From assembly GCF_017304615.1 (NCBI RefSeq), contig NZ_JAFKLZ010000001.1, positions 1,116,001 to 1,180,000 on the forward strand: a DNA stretch of 64,000 nt, given 5' to 3'. Position numbers and translations under genes: made by a program. Below are positions 28,663-37,977 of this stretch, piece after piece; within the stretch, counting starts at the first letter, position 1; every line of letters starts with the position of its first letter. This DNA comes from Sphingomonas sp. GTDB taxonomy: Bacteria; Pseudomonadota; Alphaproteobacteria; Sphingomonadales; Sphingomonadaceae. The notes under the pieces are model-generated. The model saw only the letters and a program-made list of their open reading frames with translations, was not told the origin of the DNA and ran no database searches.

Positions 28663-29331
28663 ATGGCCACGACTCCGAAAAAGACCGGCACGACCAAACC
28701 CAAGGCGGCGGCTGCAAAGCCTGCAGCCGCAAAGGCCGAGGCTGCGGCAAAGCCCGCCACGACCAAGACGCCGACCAAGCCCAAGGGCCCGACCGCCAAG
28801 CCGGCGGCGACGGCGAAGCCTGCAGCCAAGGCTCCGGCCAAACCCAAGGCAGCCGCGAAACCTGCCGCCAAGCCCGCCGGCGTTACTGCGGCCGCGCCGA
28901 AGGCCAAGGTCGCACCCAAGGCCAAGGCGGCCACGAAGCCCGTCGCGTCCGCTAAGTCGGCCGCGCCAAAAACCGCCGCCGAACCGACGCCAGCCGCAAG
29001 CACGAAAACGGTGGCGAAGGCAAAGCCGGCCGCTAAGCCAAAGGCTACCGCAGCGGCGAAACCTGCCGCCAAGCCGAAGGCTGCAGCGACGCCGAAACCC
29101 GCTGTTAAGGCGGCAACCAAACCAAAAGCCGCCGCAAAACCCAAAGCGTCAGCCAAACCGAAGGCGACGCCCACGGTCGAAGCTGTCGCGACACCCGAAC
29201 CCGTTGCGGTAGTACCCGAACCGACGCCGGTGCCTTCCCCCGCTCCGGCGATTTCGAAGTCCGACACGCCGCAACGCAAGCGCGGGTTCCTCGCCAAGCT
29301 CGCGGCGTTTTTCTCCGGAAATAGCGACTGA
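28663..29331 (+). CDS. Lys/Ala/Pro-rich histone H1-like protein
   Basis: This 222-residue protein is dominated by degenerate AAKPKA/KPAAK repeats from residue 5 to about 165, very like histone H1-like and AlgP-like tails. A Val/Pro/Glu segment follows, and the last 18 residues (QRKRGFLAKLAAFFSGNSD region) form a basic amphipathic or membrane-touching helix. I take the ATG at 28663; the frame is open to a GTG at 28594. Repeats make length variation likely among strains. DNA or RNA binding is inferred from composition only. Confidence 0.78.
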   Translation: MATTPKKTGTTKPKAAAAKPAAAKAEAAAKPATTKTPTKPKGPTAKPAATAKPAAKAPAKPKAAAKPAAKPAGVTAAAPKAKVAPKAKAATKPVASAKSAAPKTAAEPTPAASTKTVAKAKPAAKPKATAAAKPAAKPKAAATPKPAVKAATKPKAAAKPKASAKPKATPTVEAVATPEPVAVVPEPTPVPSPAPAISKSDTPQRKRGFLAKLAAFFSGNSD

Positions 29332-29336
29332 ACGCA

Positions 29337-29357
29337 CGCCGGGGTCTGACCCCGGCG
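29337..29357. terminator. GC-rich hairpin between convergent genes
   Basis: An 8-bp perfect stem (29337-29344 with 29350-29357) and a five-base loop separate the convergent repeat-protein and SIMPL genes. It lacks a U-tract, so its termination strength is uncertain. Confidence 0.45.
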
Positions 29358-29367
29358 GCGCGTCACA

Positions 29368-30063
29368 TCATTTCTTGCCGTCGAGCCGGAAGGTCACGGT
29401 CACGGCCACGTCGATCGGCACGGTGTCGCCGCGCGACGGCTCGAATATGTTTTTGGGACCGCGCGCCGCGATCGACATGCCGTAGCTGACCAACGTGCCG
29501 AGATCACCGCGTTCGCTGACTTTGACCACCGTCGCGTTGGCGTAACCGAGCGAGTCGGCATAATTCTGCGCGTCGAGCTTGGCCTTGGCGATCGCATCCC
29601 GTTTGGCCGCGCGGTTCGCGACCGTCGTGTCGCTGATCGAACTGACCGGAGCCTGATCGGCGCTCGCGCCCTCCGTCCTGCTTACGAACTCGCGCGCTGC
29701 GTTGATCGCCACGCGCGTCGTCGCCTGGACCGAGAAGCTTTCGGACGCGCTCGGTTTTTCCTCGGTCTTGTCGGTAGAGGTTTCGAAAGCGTCGAGCTTG
29801 ATCGACGCGGCCTTGGTCGCGCCCGATTCTTCGGGAACCAGCGTCGCGCCGGCGGCGGACAGTTGCTGGAGCAACGCAGCCTTCTTCGTCGCCAGCGCCG
29901 CCTTCGCCTTGGCCTCAGTATCGCCGGTCGCGGTCAGGTCGACCGCTAGGACGAATCGGGTCGCCGGCGCATCGACGTGCCCGACCGCGACGACTTCGAC
30001 CGTCACCGGCTCGTTTGCCGCGCCCGCCAGCGCGAGCGCCAGCCATAAAGGTGCCATCACCAT
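29368..30063 (-). CDS. SIMPL (DUF541) domain periplasmic protein
   Basis: This 231-residue protein has a short signal peptide (MVMAPLWLALALAGAANE) and a SIMPL/DUF541 domain: the early VEVVAVGHVDA strand, the central repeat of Ala-rich helices, and the conserved AKRDAIAKAKLDAQNYADSLG helix followed by VAVTVTFRL at the end. SIMPL proteins are periplasmic or outer-membrane associated and of poorly known function. Its start overlaps the end of the upstream M2 peptidase gene by seven bases, so the pair is probably cotranscribed. Confidence 0.88.
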   Translation of the reverse strand: MVMAPLWLALALAGAANEPVTVEVVAVGHVDAPATRFVLAVDLTATGDTEAKAKAALATKKAALLQQLSAAGATLVPEESGATKAASIKLDAFETSTDKTEEKPSASESFSVQATTRVAINAAREFVSRTEGASADQAPVSSISDTTVANRAAKRDAIAKAKLDAQNYADSLGYANATVVKVSERGDLGTLVSYGMSIAARGPKNIFEPSRGDTVPIDVAVTVTFRLDGKK

Positions 30064-31886
30064 CCGCTCGGTTTTCCCTTATTCTGTTGGTCCAGCCATT
30101 TCTTCAGTGGCGCAAAATAATCGACCAGAGCTTGCCCCGAAATCTCGCGGCTCCCAGTGAACGCCTGCAACGCGTCGGGCCATGGCTTCGACTGGCCCAT
30201 CTCCAGCATTTTCTGAAGGTTCGCGCCGACCTGCTTGTTGCCGTAGAACGAACAGCGATGCAGCGGCCCAGTCCAACCGGCCTGCTTGCACGCCGCCTGA
30301 TAGAATTGGAACTGCAGCAACCGCGCCAGGAAATAACGCGTATAGGGTGTGTTCGCGGGGATGTGATATTTTGCCCCGGCGTCGAACCGCGTGGCGTCGC
30401 GCGCGACGGGCGGCTTGATCCCCTGATATTGCAGCCGCAGCGAATCCCACGCGCCCTGATAATTGTCAGGCTTGATGCTGCCATCGAACACGCCCCAGCG
30501 CCATTTGTCGACCAGCAGGCCGAACGGCAGGAACGCGACCTTGTCCATCGCCTGGCGGAGCAGCAGCCCGGTGTCCTTGTCCGCGCTCGGGACCTTCGAC
30601 GGATCGAGCAGGCCGATCTTGACCAGGTAATCGGGCGTGATCGACAGCGCGACGAAATCGCCGATGGCTTCGTGGAACCCGTCATTGGCGCCGTTCTGAT
30701 AGAGGAACGACTGGTTCATGTACGCGCGCTGGTAATAATTATGCCCCAGCTCGTGATGGATCGTCACGAAGTCGTCGGCATTGACCTTCGTGCACATCTT
30801 GATGCGGACATCGGTCTTGTTGTCGATGTCCCATGCCGATGCGTGACACACCACTTCGCGGTCGGCGGGCTTGGTGATCTGTGATCGCGTCCAGAACGTG
30901 TCGGGCAACGGTGCGAAGCCGAGCGAGGAATAGAAGCCCTCGCCGGTCTTCACCATCTTGATCGGGTCGTAACCCTTCTCGCGAAGGAGTGCGCCGGTAT
31001 CGTAACCGATGTCGCCCGCCCCCTTGGGCGCGACGATGTCATAGATGTTGCCCCATTCCTGCGCCCACATATTGCCCAGCAGGTCGGCGCGGATCGGGCC
31101 GGTCTTGGGCTGGACCGCATCGCCATATTTCTCGTTCAGCTTCCAGCGGACATAGGTGTGGAGCGACTTGTAGAGCGGCTCGACCTGCTTCCACAGCCGG
31201 TCGGTCATCGCCGCGAACTGCTCAGGCGTCATGTCGTAGCCCGACCGCCACATCGCGCCGACATCCTTGTAGCCGAGCTCGGCCGCCCCTTCGTTGGCGA
31301 TCCCGACCATCTCCGCATAATTCGCCTTGGACGGCGCGCCGACATTGTCGTTCCAGCTCGTCCACATCTCCTGCAACTTCGCCGGATCGCGCGTCGTGCC
31401 CATCGCCGCTTCGATGTCCGACCCGTTGATCGGCTTACCGTCGAGTGTCCCCCTCCCTTTCCCGTAATCAGACTGCAGCCTGGTCGCGATCCGCGACAGC
31501 TTGTCGGCCGCGCCGAGCGTCGATGGCGCGGGAAGCGTAAGACTATTGCGTAGGAGGTCGAGCTTGCGCTTGGTGTCGGGGGAAAGTCCCGCGACCTTCT
31601 GATATTTCGCCGCCTCACCGGCATATTTGACGCCAAGCAAGGTCAGCTTCGCGCCCACCCGCGCCGCCAGCGCATCGGTGTCGTCGGTGATGTAGGTCGC
31701 GTTGACCCAGCCGACCTGATTGCCCTCGATCGACGCCTCGGCCAGAGTCTTTTCGGCGTCGGCGGTGAACTTGTCGGCGTCGGCTGCGGTCGGCTCCGTG
31801 CCCTCGTTCGCCTGGCTGGCGATCGCGACGGCGCCCGACAGGACCAGGGCGAGCGCAAGGCTAGACGCCACGGCGGTGCGGATCAT
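30057..31886 (-). CDS. M2 family metallopeptidase (ACE-like peptidyl-dipeptidase)
   Basis: This 609-residue protein resembles bacterial angiotensin-converting-enzyme homologues, zinc peptidyl-dipeptidases that remove C-terminal dipeptides. A signal peptide (about residues 1-25) directs it to the periplasm. The zinc motif HHELGH is clear, with the downstream Glu ligand in NDGFHEAIGDF and the substrate-region YFLARLLQFQFY segment. Length fits single-domain bacterial M2 enzymes. It overlaps the downstream SIMPL gene by seven bases. Confidence 0.95.
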   Translation of the reverse strand: MIRTAVASSLALALVLSGAVAIASQANEGTEPTAADADKFTADAEKTLAEASIEGNQVGWVNATYITDDTDALAARVGAKLTLLGVKYAGEAAKYQKVAGLSPDTKRKLDLLRNSLTLPAPSTLGAADKLSRIATRLQSDYGKGRGTLDGKPINGSDIEAAMGTTRDPAKLQEMWTSWNDNVGAPSKANYAEMVGIANEGAAELGYKDVGAMWRSGYDMTPEQFAAMTDRLWKQVEPLYKSLHTYVRWKLNEKYGDAVQPKTGPIRADLLGNMWAQEWGNIYDIVAPKGAGDIGYDTGALLREKGYDPIKMVKTGEGFYSSLGFAPLPDTFWTRSQITKPADREVVCHASAWDIDNKTDVRIKMCTKVNADDFVTIHHELGHNYYQRAYMNQSFLYQNGANDGFHEAIGDFVALSITPDYLVKIGLLDPSKVPSADKDTGLLLRQAMDKVAFLPFGLLVDKWRWGVFDGSIKPDNYQGAWDSLRLQYQGIKPPVARDATRFDAGAKYHIPANTPYTRYFLARLLQFQFYQAACKQAGWTGPLHRCSFYGNKQVGANLQKMLEMGQSKPWPDALQAFTGSREISGQALVDYFAPLKKWLDQQNKGKPSGW

Positions 31887-31939
31887 TGGACGACTCCCCG
31901 AATGTGAAGCTCAGACACTGATATGCCGCCCGAGGGCGG

Positions 31940-32740
31940 TCAAGCAGCCAAATAATCCGCGATCTCCTGGCCGAGTTCGGGGCGCAACACGGCGCTCATG
32001 TGGGTGCCCGGAATCTCGCGATAGGTGGCGTGCGGCAACGCCTCGGTGAGTACGTGCGCGGAACCATTGTCGTGGTCATCCGCGCCCTGCAGCACCAGCA
32101 CCCGCATCGAGACCGCGCGGACCTTTTCCTCCGGAGTGTTTACGAAAGTGTCTAGTATATGGAGCAACGCAACGGGATCGCCCTTGGTGGTTTTGAGGAA
32201 AGCCTCGGCCAGCCATTCCGGGCTGCCCTGCTTGAACGTGCCGAGATTGGTCAGGATGTTGCGGAAATGATCGCTGCGCCCTTCGGTGTGCGTCAGCCCC
32301 GTCAGACCCATGCCCGACAATATCGCACGCCGCGGCTTCGCGCCGTTTACCAGCATCCGCATCGTCGTGCGCGCGCCCAGCGAATAGCCGCCGAGATCAT
32401 ACTCTGTGAGACCGAGATGCTCGATCAGGGCGAACCCGTCGCGCATCAGCACGTCGGGCGGATAGGCGGCCGGATCATGCGGTTTCGCGCTCGACCCGTG
32501 CGCACGCAGATCGGGCATGATCACCCGGAACCCAGCCGCCGCGATCGTCGCCGCATGGCCATACCGAATCCAGTTGGTGTGCGCGTCGGAGAAATAGCCG
32601 TGGATCAGGACCAGCGGACGCCCCTCCCCCGTCTCGCGCCAGGCCAGCCGCTCGCCGTCGAAGCTGTCGAAAAACTGTGGTTCAATCGGGGAGTTTGCCA
32701 CAGGCGGCGATCCACTTTGCGGTGATGTTGGGATTGTCAT
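31940..32740 (-). CDS. Alpha/beta hydrolase
   Basis: This 266-residue protein has the alpha/beta hydrolase fold: oxyanion-region LIHGYFSD, nucleophile elbow GYSLGA, catalytic Asp region VLVLQGADDHD and the catalytic His in GTHMSAV. The natural ester or related substrate is unknown. I choose the ATG at 32740, which overlaps the end of the upstream GFA gene by 59 bases; a GTG at 32701 would shorten the overlap to 20 bases. Both genes read on the minus strand and are probably cotranscribed. Confidence 0.88.
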   Translation of the reverse strand: MTIPTSPQSGSPPVANSPIEPQFFDSFDGERLAWRETGEGRPLVLIHGYFSDAHTNWIRYGHAATIAAAGFRVIMPDLRAHGSSAKPHDPAAYPPDVLMRDGFALIEHLGLTEYDLGGYSLGARTTMRMLVNGAKPRRAILSGMGLTGLTHTEGRSDHFRNILTNLGTFKQGSPEWLAEAFLKTTKGDPVALLHILDTFVNTPEEKVRAVSMRVLVLQGADDHDNGSAHVLTEALPHATYREIPGTHMSAVLRPELGQEIADYLAA

Positions 32741-33125
32741 CGGTGCGATATTCGGGGAGCCCGTGCAACTCCATCCACGCTTCGTTGCGGCTTTCGACAC
32801 CCGAATGGTCGACCGGGCGGAAGCGGGACGGGTCGTCGAAGCTGCCCACGGTCAGGTCCATCCCGTCCGACCCGTCGCCTTCATAGGTCAGCGGCGTGCC
32901 ACATGCCGCGCAGAATCCACGCACAGCGATCGGCGACGAACGATACCGCTCCGGCTCACGCTCCCAGTGGAGGCCGGAACGCCTCACTTGCTTGAGCGCC
33001 GCGGCAAATCCGCCGGTCGCCCGCTGGCACATGCGGCAATGGCAGAGATAGGCATCCTGATCGTCGACCTGCACGGCGTAACGGATGCGGCCGCACTGGC
33101 ATCCTCCGGCCATCGTTTCGGACAT
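32682..33125 (-). CDS. GFA (CENP-V/GFA) zinc-binding protein
   Basis: This 147-residue protein matches the glutathione-dependent formaldehyde-activating-like family. Zinc ligands are visible in GGCQCG, CHCRMCQ and GFCAACGTPL. The family name comes from a proposed glutathione-formaldehyde activity that is not general, so the substrate should be left open. The start at 33125 fits the family; the upstream open frame lacks homology. It overlaps the alpha/beta hydrolase gene downstream and lies 83 bases from RNase P RNA. Confidence 0.9.
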   Translation of the reverse strand: MSETMAGGCQCGRIRYAVQVDDQDAYLCHCRMCQRATGGFAAALKQVRRSGLHWEREPERYRSSPIAVRGFCAACGTPLTYEGDGSDGMDLTVGSFDDPSRFRPVDHSGVESRNEAWMELHGLPEYRTDDNPNITAKWIAACGKLPD

Positions 33126-33208
33126 TCCACGCCCTCCATGAGAGGCGAACCGCGCGTTCGCCTGCGCCCGCGCGCCGACGGTTAGCACCCGCCAACCGCC
33201 CCGCAAAA

Positions 33209-33569
<361 letters not shown>

Positions 33570-33609
33570 AACAGCGTGTACATGACGCCCCGCCCCCGCT
33601 CAAGCGCGG

Positions 33610-34368
33610 TCAAGTGAAGTCGAGAAAACCCTTGAGTTCGCTATCGGGAATCTTGCGGCGATTGAGTTCGAAGACCCCTATGCCGTTGCTGCTGCCGTTG
33701 GGGTTACTATTTCCCTCGACGGTGCGCAGCGCGCCGCCGCTCACCGACTTGATGATGCCGGTGTGCCCTAGCCCATCGCCGTGATCGAGGATGAATACCA
33801 TTCCCGGCTTGACGAGCGACGGGTCGGCCATGGCGCGTGCCTTGGTCAGGATGCGCGTGGGCATGCCGGTCTTTACGCGGTTCCAGGCGTCGAGGCAGCC
33901 GGCCGTCCGTGGGAACAGGTTCTGCATCCCCTGGTTCGCGGCGCCATGCTTGAAGCACCAATAGACGAATGCCATGCACCAGAAATTGCCGACCCCGACA
34001 CCAGCCTCCGTCAGATAGGCATCGACTTGCGGTCCACGGTTCGATCCCGGCGGCTGTTCCATCACGCCGATCTGGGTAATCGCCTCTGCCAATGCGGCGG
34101 CGGCAAGCCCCGTGGCCACATTCGTCGTGGTCGTGCCGAACAGTGCCCCCCAAGTCATCGGGCCGATCACCCCGTCGACCTTGAGCGGCAATCCGCCCGC
34201 GTCGAAATGTTGCGACTGGAACAATTTCACCAGCGACGCGACCGACGCATCGAAGCCGTTATTCGCCCCGCTCAACCGGTACCCAAAATTCGCCAGCGCA
34301 CCGACGACGGCGGCAACGATTCCCGGGTCGGTCTCGCCGACTTTGATGAGACGGCCTGGATAATTCAT
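33610..34368 (-). CDS. Peptidoglycan-binding CHAP-domain hydrolase without signal peptide
   Basis: This 252-residue protein has an N-terminal peptidoglycan-binding domain (about residues 10-80, with DGVIGPMTWGALFG) and a C-terminal CHAP amidase/endopeptidase domain with catalytic Cys in NFWCMAFVYW and His in GLGHTGII. A strong ribosome binding sequence (GGGGGAAGG) supports the ATG at 34368. No signal peptide or TM is present, which is like phage endolysins or contact-delivered effectors; release could otherwise require lysis or another exporter. It follows the amidase gene and precedes rnpB. Confidence 0.85.
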   Translation of the reverse strand: MNYPGRLIKVGETDPGIVAAVVGALANFGYRLSGANNGFDASVASLVKLFQSQHFDAGGLPLKVDGVIGPMTWGALFGTTTTNVATGLAAAALAEAITQIGVMEQPPGSNRGPQVDAYLTEAGVGVGNFWCMAFVYWCFKHGAANQGMQNLFPRTAGCLDAWNRVKTGMPTRILTKARAMADPSLVKPGMVFILDHGDGLGHTGIIKSVSGGALRTVEGNSNPNGSSNGIGVFELNRRKIPDSELKGFLDFT

Positions 34369-34479
34369 GATGCCTTCCCCCGAAGACCATTCGCCGGCCC
34401 CAGCCCTTAGGCGGGGCTGCATCCCGACTATCATCGGGCCGGAGATGGCCTAAGCGGGGAAGCAACCGATTCGGCTGCT

Positions 34480-35169
34480 TCAGTCGTCGCCTTGGGGTTT
34501 GGGAAGCAGCAAGGCGAGGAGCAGGCAGCGGCATTCGCCGTCTATCTCGCCGTCAATCAATTCGGGGCGGAAGCGCCGCTGAAAGGCGACGACCGCGGCA
34601 AGCTTGTCGGTCACTTCGTAGCCGAAGCGTTCTAGCGCGAGGAGGAAACCGGCATCGCTCCACAACGGATCGATCAAGTTCTTGGTCGGGCGGGGCATCG
34701 CCAACCGCAGCCGCGCGAGCTTGCCCCAGGGGAACAATTCACCCGGATCCTGCTTGCGCGTCGGCGCAATATCCGAATGACCGACGATGTTGCCGCGCGT
34801 GATGCCGTGGCGTTCCTTGATGTCCTGCATCAACACGATCAGCGCGTCGATCTGCGCCTCCGGAAAGTCGCGATAGCCGAATTCGTGGCCCGGGTTGACC
34901 AATTCGATCCCGATCGACGCGGAATTGACGTCGGTTATCCCCCGCCAATGCGACTGGCCCGCGTGCCAGGCGCGCTTGTCCTCGGGCACCAGCCGATGGA
35001 CCGTTCCGTCCTCGTCGATCAGGTAATGCGCCGACACCTCCGCGTTCGGATCGGTCAGCCGCGCAATCGCAGCCTCGGCGCTTTCCATGCCGGTATAGTG
35101 CAGCACGATCATCGTGACCGGCAGTTGCCGCTCGCTGAAATTGGGCGACGGGGTCTCGACGATACTCAC
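34480..35169 (-). CDS. N-acetylmuramoyl-L-alanine amidase (amidase_2, AmiD/AmpD-like)
   Basis: This 229-residue zinc amidase cleaves the bond between MurNAc and the stem peptide. The zinc ligands are in IVLHYTG and IVGHSDIAPTRKQDPG, and HYLIDEDGTVHRLV belongs to the same domain. The C terminus carries a peptidoglycan-binding-like segment (FGYEVTDKLAAVVAFQRRF). I use the GTG at 35169, because the longer ORF would overlap cheR and adds an unrelated Arg-rich leader. No signal peptide is seen, so it may act on cytoplasmic muropeptides (AmpD-like recycling). Confidence 0.85.
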   Translation of the reverse strand: MSIVETPSPNFSERQLPVTMIVLHYTGMESAEAAIARLTDPNAEVSAHYLIDEDGTVHRLVPEDKRAWHAGQSHWRGITDVNSASIGIELVNPGHEFGYRDFPEAQIDALIVLMQDIKERHGITRGNIVGHSDIAPTRKQDPGELFPWGKLARLRLAMPRPTKNLIDPLWSDAGFLLALERFGYEVTDKLAAVVAFQRRFRPELIDGEIDGECRCLLLALLLPKPQGDD

Positions 35170-35206
35170 GAAGCGAGGATTGCGGCGAACGCGGCGGAAA
35201 GTAAAC

Positions 35207-36025
35207 CTACGCCGCGGCGGCGGTTGCGACGGCCGGTTCGTAGAGACCGCGGAACCGCTGGCTCGGGCGGAACGCATCGGTCTGGCCGATTACCGTCTCC
35301 CCCGCGCCGAGCACGAGCACACCATCGGGCCGCAGCACCTGCGCCAGCCGCGCAAGCACCTTGCGGCGCAGATCGAGCGAGAAATAGAGCAGAACGTTGC
35401 GGCACAGGATCACGTCGAACCGCCCGGTCGGCAGCGGATCGGCGACCAGGTTCATGCGGCGGAACGACACCAATCGCGTCAGTTCCGGGTTGGCGATCCA
35501 CTCGCCATCGACCGTGTCGAACCATCGCATCATCCGCCGGACCGCCAGGCCGCGCTGGATTTCGAACTGGGTGTACCGCCCGGCCCTGGCGCGCGCCAAC
35601 ACCGATTCCGACACGTCCGTCGCGACGATCTCCGGCATTTCGGCACCGATATTCTCGGCGAACATCATCGCGAGACTGAGCGGTTCCTGCCCGGTCGAGC
35701 ATCCCGCCGACCAGATACGCGCGCGCCGGGTGTTGGGGATCGCCGCGATTGCTTCCGCCACCAGATCGAACACTGCGGCGTCGCGGAAGAAGAAGCTTTC
35801 CTGATTGAGCAATTCGTCCACCACGCGGTCGGCGAGCGGCCCGTTGCGATCGGCTCGGACTGCCGCCGCCAGTCCTTCGAGACAGTCATGGCCGGTATCG
35901 CGCATGGAGGGCTTGAGCGCGGTTTCGATCCGCCAGCGGCGGCTGGCGTCGATTTGCTGTCCGGTCCGCGATTCCAGCAACGCTGCAAATTCGTTGGTCG
36001 GGCTGCCGGTTCGGGGGATCAGCAT
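35207..36025 (-). CDS. cheR: Chemotaxis protein methyltransferase CheR
   Basis: This 272-residue SAM-dependent enzyme methylates glutamates of chemoreceptors. The N-terminal helical CheR domain and the Rossmann-type methyltransferase domain are both present, with SAM-binding SAGCSTGQEPLSLAM and the CRNVLLYFS motif. It overlaps the cheB stop by seven bases. The two enzymes set receptor methylation in opposition. No methyl-accepting receptor gene is in the window. Confidence 0.95.
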   Translation of the reverse strand: MLIPRTGSPTNEFAALLESRTGQQIDASRRWRIETALKPSMRDTGHDCLEGLAAAVRADRNGPLADRVVDELLNQESFFFRDAAVFDLVAEAIAAIPNTRRARIWSAGCSTGQEPLSLAMMFAENIGAEMPEIVATDVSESVLARARAGRYTQFEIQRGLAVRRMMRWFDTVDGEWIANPELTRLVSFRRMNLVADPLPTGRFDVILCRNVLLYFSLDLRRKVLARLAQVLRPDGVLVLGAGETVIGQTDAFRPSQRFRGLYEPAVATAAAA

Positions 36026-37089
36026 GAGGGAGCCGATGCCGGACGACGCCGGCGCGCGATCAACTGGCCGATCTCATCGGGCGGCAGGATCGCGTCGGCC
36101 AGACCGCCCGCCGCCACCGCGCCGGGCATGCCCCAGATGACCGACGACGCGCGGTCCTGTACCACGACGCAGCCGCCAGCGGCGGCCAGGCTCGCCGCGC
36201 CGATCGCGCCATCGCGGCCCATCCCGCTCAACACCACGCCAAGCGCGCGATCGCCGTAGGTCGCCGCGATCGAATCGAGCATCGGATCGACCGACGGCAG
36301 ACATCCGCTCGGCGCGGGCGTGGTCGACAGCCGTACCGCCGTCGTCTCGCCGATCGAGACACAGCGCAGATGCGCATTTCCCGGCGCGATCAGGATGCGG
36401 CCCGGCCGGATTCGGGCATGATCCTCGGCCACCTCGCACGGGCGATTGGCCAGCACCGCCACCTGGGCCGCGAAATAGGGCATGAACGAGTCCGGCAAAT
36501 GCTGGGTGATCAGGATCGGCAGGCGGAAATCGGCCGGCAGCGACCGCAGCAGCAAGCTGAGTGCATGGATGCCCCCTGTCGATGCGCCGATCGCGACGAT
36601 GTCGAAGTCATCGCCCGGCGCGAATACCGCGACGGGCGTGCGCGGCACGACGATCTCGTCATTTTCGACGAGGCGGGCGATCTTGTGGTTGAGGAGATCG
36701 GCGAACCGGCCGGCGAACGCGCCGACCTCCGGCTTGACCAGCGTATCGGCGGCGCCGAGCGCCAGCGCCTGGACCGTAGTGGCGGCGCCATCGCCGCACG
36801 CTGACGAAACGATCAGGACGCGCGCGCCCTGCCCCGCGGCGATGAGGTCTGGCAAGGCGGTCAGGCCGTCGACGCCGGGCATCTCGATGTCGAGGATGAT
36901 CACGTCGACGCGGTGCCGGGCAAGGAAGTCCTGCGCGGCATCGGCGTTCGGCACCGCACCGGCAACGAGGAAGTCGCCCGCCCCGTCGATCGCACGCGCC
37001 ATCACGGCGCGCGCGACGACCGAGTCATCGACGATCAGGACCGATGGCGGTGTGTCGAATTGTTGTTTGTCGGGAGCCGGGCTGGCCAT
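36019..37089 (-). CDS. cheB: Chemotaxis response regulator / protein-glutamate methylesterase CheB
   Basis: This 356-residue protein removes receptor methyl groups when phosphorylated by CheA. A receiver domain occupies residues about 15-130, with phospho-acceptor D67 in LDIEMPGVDG. The methylesterase domain carries the catalytic triad S169 (GASTGG), H196 (ITQHLP) and D292 (GMGRDG). It overlaps the cheR start by seven bases and lies just downstream of cheY, in the usual order of the operon. Confidence 0.95.
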   Translation of the reverse strand: MASPAPDKQQFDTPPSVLIVDDSVVARAVMARAIDGAGDFLVAGAVPNADAAQDFLARHRVDVIILDIEMPGVDGLTALPDLIAAGQGARVLIVSSACGDGAATTVQALALGAADTLVKPEVGAFAGRFADLLNHKIARLVENDEIVVPRTPVAVFAPGDDFDIVAIGASTGGIHALSLLLRSLPADFRLPILITQHLPDSFMPYFAAQVAVLANRPCEVAEDHARIRPGRILIAPGNAHLRCVSIGETTAVRLSTTPAPSGCLPSVDPMLDSIAATYGDRALGVVLSGMGRDGAIGAASLAAAGGCVVVQDRASSVIWGMPGAVAAGGLADAILPPDEIGQLIARRRRPASAPSC

Positions 37090-37105
37090 CGCGCCAACGC
37101 CGGGC

Positions 37106-37471
37106 TCAGGCCATGCCCACGATCTGGAGCTTGCTCTCGAGCGTCTCGCGGTCGAATGGCTTCATCACATATTCGTCGGCACCCGCATCGATCGCGGCGC
37201 GGATATAGGCCATCCCGTTCTCGGTCGTGCAGAACACCACCTTGGGGCGGCTGGCGAGCGCCGTGTCGCGAAGAGCGCGCAGGAAATCCATCCCGCTCAT
37301 CACCGGCATGTTCCAGTCGAGTAGGATCACGTCGGGTGCGGACGCCAGGCAGCTGTCGAGCGCTTCGCGACCGTCGGCGGCCTCGCTGACCTCGAAGTCG
37401 AGCGCTTCGAGGATGTGGCGGGCAACCTTGCGGATCACCTTCGAATCATCGACAACCAGACACGTCTTCAT
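37106..37471 (-). CDS. cheY: Chemotaxis response regulator CheY
   Basis: This 121-residue single receiver domain signals from CheA to the flagellar motor. Residues D8, D9, the phospho-acceptor D52 (LLDWNMPV), the switch Thr82/83 and Lys104 (YVMKPFD) are all present. I use the ATG at 37471; the open frame continues 11 codons upstream without homology. It lies between cheW and cheB. Confidence 0.94.
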   Translation of the reverse strand: MKTCLVVDDSKVIRKVARHILEALDFEVSEAADGREALDSCLASAPDVILLDWNMPVMSGMDFLRALRDTALASRPKVVFCTTENGMAYIRAAIDAGADEYVMKPFDRETLESKLQIVGMA

Positions 37472-37533
37472 GATCGTAAAACCCTGTAACATCGCCCCGT
37501 TCAACGACTTAGCTTCAACTAATGATCAGCAAG

Positions 37534-37977
37534 TTAATTGATCGCCGCGGTGTGATCCGACGCGCCATGAACCAGCGCCGTCAGGTTGATCGCCAGAATG
37601 GGCTCGCCGTCGCGCTCGATCTCGCCGCAACCCGCGCGTCGCCAGCCCGCGTCGAGCGCAATCCCCGACGGCAGCGGCGACGCTTCGAACGGTGCGACGT
37701 CCTCCAGTGAATCGACCAGCACCGCGTAATGATGTCCATCGATCACAGTGATGACCGCGCGCGATCCCGCAATGCCGATCGGCGGCAGGCCAAGCGCCGC
37801 GTGAGTATCGATCACCGTCACCACGCGGCTGCGCAGCGCGGCAAGACCGCGAATGTGTTTCGCGACGCGGGGCGTCGGCGTGACGGAGCCGATGTCGACG
37901 ACCGATTCGACCTGAGCGGAATCGATTGCGACACCGCGTCCGGCGATATGCGCTATCAGAAAGAGTTGCTCGCTCAT
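37534..37977 (-). CDS. cheW: Chemotaxis coupling protein CheW
   Basis: This 147-residue CheW-domain protein links receptors to CheA. Family features include the early FLIAHIAGRGVAID strand pair, the VESVVDI segment, and the GLAALRSRVVTVIDTHAALG motif corresponding to the conserved NLRG-type loop. Its start overlaps the cheA stop by four bases (ATGA), so both are translationally coupled. Confidence 0.92.
   Translation of the reverse strand: MSEQLFLIAHIAGRGVAIDSAQVESVVDIGSVTPTPRVAKHIRGLAALRSRVVTVIDTHAALGLPPIGIAGSRAVITVIDGHHYAVLVDSLEDVAPFEASPLPSGIALDAGWRRAGCGEIERDGEPILAINLTALVHGASDHTAAIN

Noticed and set aside
28623-29366. Gly/Ala/Phe-rich frame opposite the KPA-rich protein
   Set aside because: It is a mirror of the Lys/Ala/Pro repeat codons and has no independent ribosome binding site that I can support.
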